Below, piece after piece: positions 58,799 through 64,000 of a DNA stretch of 64,000 nucleotides. A program made the translations under genes and the position numbers. Location of the stretch: positions 3,690,001 through 3,754,000 of the forward strand of contig WOAB01000142.1 of the NCBI GenBank assembly GCA_027886185.1, read 5' to 3'. Source of the DNA: Rheum nobile. Its lineage: Eukaryota; Streptophyta; Magnoliopsida; Caryophyllales; Polygonaceae. Position 1 is the stretch's first letter; each line of letters opens with the position of its first letter. The notes under the pieces were generated by a model, which saw nothing but the letters and a program-made list of their open reading frames with translations, searched no databases and was not told where the DNA came from.

Positions 58799-59459
58799 AT
58801 AAAAATTACTTTATGATACGTGAATATCTCATTCGTCGTGTATTTACTTGTTTCTATCCTTATTTGTGGTCAATGTTATGTTTTTCCTTTTTCATGGCTC
58901 ACAAACCTTGATGAATTTCTGGAGTTTTGATGAAGATTCACACATTAACAAATCACATTTTTCAATTGAATCACGAACACATCAAGGAATTGATCGATGT
59001 TCGTGAATCAAGACTCGTTTTTCCTCTCAACTTTTCTTGTACGTATTTCCCTCTTAATCACAATTTCAATTTTGGTGGTGACAATCGATTTCACAATAAA
59101 GAGTTTTCTTGTTATCAAGCGAGTGATTAATAGTTTTAAGTTGAGTCCACAACTCGTTTGGTCGAATCCACAATCACGGGGATAGCTTGAGTCCACAAAT
59201 TAGGGTGAGCCAAGAAAAATAAAGTTAAACTTTGTCAAAATTCTTTAAACTTCAAAATTTATCTTATGAAATAAAATAACAAGGTTAAGATAATTAAAGG
59301 GATAGTTAACTAGGATTGCTACAAAACCAGGGATAGAGAATGGAGAGAGACGAGCCAACATATGTCACACGGTCCAACTAAAAGTTATCCTCACCCTAAA
59401 ATTTAAATAAGTAACTATAAAGCATAAAAGATAAAGTCACACGGTCCAACTAATTTACG
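58799..59459. other. intergenic DNA, no gene recognised
   Basis: Short open frames near 58927-59196 overlap on both strands and have no domain. The phrase CACACGGTCCAACTAA is repeated at about 59368 and 59438. Confidence 0.4.
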
Positions 59460-60070
59460 TGTGTATATATGCAAAAACATGCACACAGAGTTTAAAACTC
59501 ATGCACGTCATTTCAATATAGACACGATATATGCAAATCTAGTACAAGGTGCACATACAAGTTATTATTCATGCACATACACACAAAAAATGTATGCATT
59601 TCACAAGTCATGCACACACAGTTTAAAACTCATGCACATTTTAATACAAACACGATATATGCACAATTAGTATAAATTAAATGAACATACAAGTTATTAT
59701 GATGCATATACAGACAAAAAGACATATGCACTTCACAATCATGCACACAATTTAAAACTCATGCACATGTTTATCTGAAAAAGGTATGCACACATAATAC
59801 AATTTAGATGCATTAACATGTCAATATCTATGCACAATTGCACAGACCAAAACATGTGCGAATTTCATCTTAGGTGCGCGTGTGGAAAAAAAGTGCCCCC
59901 CTCCCCCCAAAATAAATAAATAAATTAGCCAGTCAAAACTTCTGCACAAACGGGTCCATATTTATGCACACACATTCCAAAGTATGTGCACATTCGATCT
60001 CAGGCAGACACGCGAAAAAATTGTCCCGCAAAAGAAAAAAAATTGATCGGTCAACGTCGGCGTTGACCGC
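59460..60070. repeat. region built of ATGCACAC words
   Basis: ATGCACA, TTTAAAACTCATGCAC and ACACGATATATGCA recur at irregular spacing. The right end has GGTCAACGTCGGCGTTGACCG, which resembles the TTGACCG cluster at 1275-1340 in the element at 1062-1864. The two regions are probably one repeat family. No gene. Confidence 0.65.
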
Positions 60071-60780
60071 CGAAAACTTATTTGATCAAACCATGGCAGA
60101 TGAACTTTTAATGAAAGTCTATTCATAACCTATAATTATTCCTCCAATCAAAGAACTATGAAATATTATCACTTTTCATGTTAATAATCATTTTCATATG
60201 ATCAATTTCTCTTCTCTCTATGCATAGAATCAGGGGCGGATCTAGGGGGCTTGAGTGGGCGGTCGTCCCTGCTTCCCCTATTGAACCCCCTTAAAATACG
60301 TCGAATCTTCGGTTTAAGCCCCCTAGAATTTTCAATTTTTATTATATATACATAAAATGATGAGTAAATTACATGAAAAATACATTGACTTAGTGGTTTT
60401 TGTCTTGGAACTTGTGGAAAAAAACAAAGAGGTCATGTGTTCAATACTTCAATCTCTCTCAACTCTTCTTTTTTATATTTTTATTTAGTAATTAAGTCTT
60501 AATAAGCTTATTAAAATCTGTACATTTATTAAACATGTTTTGTTTCATGCCATGTTTTACTTTTTTATTAAAAAGAAAATTAAAAATCTTACAGAATTTA
60601 AATAATTTATAAAATGTGAAAAAATTGAATATGTATTGTATAATAGCCAAATTTCACAAGATGGATGTTCAAACTTTTTTTTATAGTTTCAAAACATTTA
60701 TAGAAATGTTAATCCATGAAGCGGAAAAAAAAATCTATTATATATATATATTAAAGCGGACTCATTTCAAGCTTTTAGAG

Positions 60781-61155
60781 TAGGGGTGTTCATCGGGTTC
60801 GGTTTTCGGTTTTTTGGACCGAACCGATTATATTCGGTTCGGTTTCCGATTCTTATAAAAATAATATTCGGTTCGGTCAACCGATTAATTTTAAAAATAA
60901 TTTTAAAAAAACTAGATTTCTAGTCAAATTAGTCCAACCTTATTCGGTTCGGTCCAGTTCGGTCCAAGTTCGGTTCGGTCTAATTCGGTTTTGTGCACTA
61001 AAACCTACTTCAATAACCTAGATTAACATAATTTTAAAATATTCGGTTATTTCGGGTCAAAACCGAACCGAACTCGAACCGAGTATGTTCAGTTCGGTTT
61101 TCGGTCCACAAAATTCTGAAATTCGGTTTCGGTTTTGGCCCGATGAACATCCCTA
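60781..61155. mobile_element. hAT-like MITE built of TTCGGTTCGG words
   Basis: The ends TAGGGGTGTTCATCGGG and CCCGATGAACATCCCTA are complementary apart from one base. The flanks TTTTAGAG and TTCTAGAG match at 7 of 8. Both arms are runs of CGGTTCGG / CCGAACCG words around an AT-rich middle. Confidence 0.78.
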
Positions 61156-61163
61156 TTCTAGAG

Positions 61164-63091
61164 TGTTTCTAGGCCAAGTAGTTAAGGTGTTATTTTTCTA
61201 TTTTTAATTCTTTTATTTATTATTGTATTAAATAATCGGGAAAAATATAGATTAACAAGACCTTAACAAGATTTGCACCAACAAATACAATATTTACAAT
61301 TGTTAATTTTTTACATGAATACAAATTATTTCTATCAAAAATAACTTTATAGACATAAAACTGAAAACTCACAACATTATAAGCAAAACCTATAGATTTT
61401 CACTCAACATATCCAATATTAATCTATAAAAATGAATTTACTTAACTCAACAATCTACTTTAATTTTATGTGCATCTCGGTTGTCGATTTAGTAAAATTT
61501 TATTACTTGATTATATTTATAACAATGTAAATGAGTTACTTTAAAGCTACTTTTTGGTAGAATAAAATATGAAATCAATATACAAAGTAATTTAAATTTT
61601 TTAATAAGTTATTATACATTATATGTAACTTTATATATTATATGGATTGATTTGTAAGTATCCATAACAATTTGTTTCTTTGGGTATATTGTCACACAAT
61701 ATCTTGCAGAATTATTAACAAGTAATAAGTTATATGTAATAATTGTTTTTTTTTCAAAAACAAAATTTGAGTTATTTTAATTTGTTGCATTTTATAATAT
61801 TCCAAATAGTACAGCTTAGATTTGGCGATTTTATAAATATTTATAAAAATAATAACATATTAAATCGTTTATTTTATTTATAATGTATGTATTAAGTATA
61901 GAATTCAGCTAAATATTTTAAAAAGTAGAAAAACCTTGGAAAATATTGATTTTAACTCAATATATCCAAGACTAATTTATTAAAAAAATAATCACACTTT
62001 ATCCTATATTTATAATCCTAAATACATCAAGACATCATCAAACCGTTTTAAAAAATCTTCAATTGTCATAGATTGGATATTGTAAAAACTTTATTCCACT
62101 AATGCAATAAATATAGCTTTCATGTATTCCCATCATATTCCTCAGCTTTTGTCAAAAGATATTAACCTCCACAATAACTCTATTTTTTAGTTTATTTAGA
62201 AAGAATAAATTTAAATATCATCCTAAAAATCTCAATTTTGTTTAAGTGTAAAGATTCAAATCACTAAACATGAAGGTTATATATGAAATTTGTACACCGT
62301 CATACGTCAATATTAGTTTAACATCTTGATTTGTTAAATTTTTAGAAAGATTTACTATACTAAAAAAATATTTAAGTACCAAAATAAACAAATTTTTATA
62401 AGAAAACCTTATTTAGCCTAATGTTTTATCATCAATTAGCCTTTGATTTTTTTTATGAAATTGTGAGTTCGTAGTAATATAAGAAAACATATACTTCTTT
62501 TACCAAAAAACAGAAGATATATACTTCTCATTTTAGCCCAATGTTTCATCATCAATTATATGACCTTTAAATTTATTTATTTTCTTTTTAGGTCGTAGTA
62601 ATTCAAGACAATATATACTTCTCATTTTAGCCTAATATTTTATCACCGATTTTATGGCCTTTGAGTTTATTTATTATATGTAAATTTGTTGAGTTCGTAG
62701 TAATACAAGGAACTATATACTTTTCATTTTCAAGAGAAAAATATAAAAAATGCAAAACAAAGAAAATATTGAAATCATATTAAAAATATGTCAAAATCGA
62801 GTATAAAGTTACAAAGTTACAAATAGTGTTGAGTTTTAAAATTACAATTCGTGAATGATTTTAATATTTTATATATACCCTTCGAGATATCATTTTATTT
62901 TATTAAAATATTGTTATAATACGTGTAAATAATATTTTCATCCATTATTCTTTTTCACTAATATTGTGAGTAATATTTCTAGTATGAAATAGACACATAA
63001 TTTGAATATCTTTTATGATATGATACATAGGTTTATTAGAAATGCATGAGGATTTAAATTAATGCTATACTAAAAAAATTATAAATAAATA
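61164..63091. other. AT-rich interior, no gene
   Basis: Two kilobases of very AT-rich sequence between the nested elements. The phrase TAGCC(C/T)AATGTTT.ATCA..AATT recurs at about 62415, 62535 and 62630. No coding sequence was recognised. Confidence 0.5.
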
Positions 63092-63099
63092 CCGTGCAT

Positions 63100-63521
63100 C
63101 AGGGGCGGATCCAGTTCAGGCCCAGGGGGGGCTATAGCCCCCTCCCCCTGAAAAAAAAAAAACTTTTTTTTCAAAAAATTAATAATTTTTTTTTAAATAT
63201 TTTTTACCCTTATTGAATCTGAAAATGTAATTTCAGTTAGCCTTAATAAATTTAAGCTATAAAAATTATATTTTCTTAAATTTTCTCCCTTATCTCATCT
63301 GAAAATGCAATTTCAGTCAATTTTAACAGATTTAAGTCAAAAAAATAAAATTACTTAAGTTTTTTTCCTCTCATCTCACGTGAAAATTACCTTAAGCTTC
63401 GTAAAAAAATTTAAATTAATTTTTTCAAAATAGAATTTAAGTCACGTTGGAGTTAAGTTACACAAAAAAAAATCGCACAGGATTTAGCCCCCCCTGGAGT
63501 CGAGTTCTGGCTACGCCACTG
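63100..63521. mobile_element. hAT-type MITE, exact 8-bp TSD
   Basis: The ends CAGGGGCGGATCCAG and (complement) CAGTGGCGTAGCCAG, with the perfect duplication CCGTGCAT at 63092-63099 and 63522-63529. The interior matches 8896-9267 (TCTGAAAATG.AATTTCAGTCA, TTTAAGTCA). It is 422 bp long and the youngest of this family in the window. Confidence 0.88.
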
Positions 63522-63689
63522 CCGTGCATGGCACATGCACTGAACTAGTCGAACTAAAATCGCTCCCCTTCTAGATCCGCCACTGCATATAATGATCGAA
63601 ATGAATACAAAAGCTACAATATAATACATACATATCATTTCACCTCTTAATGTACGTTTAGCATGCAAATTGAAATGTGATATATTGTA

Positions 63690-63900
63690 CCAATTCCCTC
63701 TTGGTCTAGTGGTAGCCGGAGTTTGACCGCTTAAGCATTTGTCCAGAGGTCTCAAGTTCGAGACTCTCTGACAGTGTGTATGCAGCAAGGGGGATTGGGA
63801 GGAGCTAACACTCCTAACGGGATCGGATCACACTCCGGTCCAGACGTAGAGTTGTTTGTAACCCGAACCATCCGAGGACTTAGCCCACCCAAAAAAAAAA
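63690..63900 (+). mobile_element. tRNA-derived SINE with 13-bp TSD
   Basis: TGGTCTAGTGG (63702-63712) is a polymerase III A box and AGTTCGAGACT (63755-63765) a B box at tRNA-like spacing. An unrelated body and an A-run (63891-63900) follow. The identical 13 bases GTGATATATTGTA lie immediately before (63677-63689) and after (63901-63913). It is non-coding; polymerase III would transcribe it and a LINE would have to move it. Confidence 0.92.
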
Positions 63901-64000
63901 GTGATATATTGTAAATCGTATGTTTTATGTTTAGATATCACCTAGAATTTAGCATGCAGATATTATTTTTATTTTCTTTTGAATAAAAAACAGAATTTCA

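Larger units (their letters stand above)
60231..63585. mobile_element. hAT-type element with two nested insertions
   Basis: The left end CAGGGGCGGATCTAG and the complement of the right end CAGTGGCGGATCTAG differ at one base. The flanks CATAGAAT (60223-60230) and CATATAAT (63586-63593) match at 7 of 8. The AT-rich interior codes for nothing and holds the elements at 60781-61155 and 63100-63521. The ends belong to the same family as 8896-9267. An alternative is that the two ends come from separate copies. Confidence 0.55.

Noticed and set aside
63702..63765. tRNA gene-like A and B boxes
   Set aside because: The sequence between the boxes does not form a tRNA cloverleaf, and the 13-bp duplication plus A tail show a SINE.

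Overview
This window is nuclear DNA of a flowering plant, most likely a eudicot. The reasons are plant-type introns, an ethylene-signalling F-box gene, and a dense set of plant transposons: Mutator-like elements (MULEs), hAT-type and Stowaway MITEs, a TRIM, a solo LTR, LINE remnants and a tRNA-derived SINE. Only one host gene looks complete: an EIN3-binding F-box gene (EBF1/2 type) on the minus strand at 12063-14510. Nearly everything else is mobile or repetitive.

Layout. 1-10.8 kb: small TIR elements, including a Pack-MULE-like element (about 2505-6348) that carries pieces of a GH17 beta-1,3-glucanase and of a second gene, followed by a region built of the word GATATTCA. There are also Stowaway, hAT and fold-back MITEs and a LINE tail. 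11.3-14.8 kb: the EBF gene, with a U-rich stretch downstream. 15.9-21.9 kb: a degenerate satellite of about 210-bp units, interrupted by a 2.4-kb solo LTR (5-bp target duplication) and a hAT-like element. 22.1-33.3 kb: remnants of older MULE genes (a plant-mobile-domain pseudogene and transposase fragments) around MULE-1 (23972-30030), which has terminal inverted repeats of about 620 bp and a perfect 9-bp target duplication. 35.5-47.2 kb: MULE-3, an 11.7-kb element with a plant mobile domain (PMD) gene, a minisatellite, a second tandem array, a GRF zinc-finger gene, and a FAR1-type transposase fused to an OTU-protease-like domain. 49.7-52.7 kb: a LINE RNase H remnant and nested small elements, including a complete TRIM. 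53.1-58.8 kb: MULE-2, a relative of MULE-1 with a heavily broken transposase. 59-64 kb: word repeats, nested hAT-type elements and a SINE with a 13-bp target duplication.

The most notable theme is that all three large MULEs, from at least two transposase lineages, have the same two-gene layout: a transposase gene and, convergent with it, a short gene for a GRF-type zinc finger plus coiled coil. In MULE-1 and MULE-2 this small protein also ends in a membrane-spanning segment (tail anchor). The GRF frame is open in MULE-2 and MULE-3 although their transposases are dead. I infer that it is an accessory transposition or anti-silencing factor, in the place that mudrB or VANC-type genes occupy in other Mutator elements. 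This is a hypothesis, not something the sequence proves.
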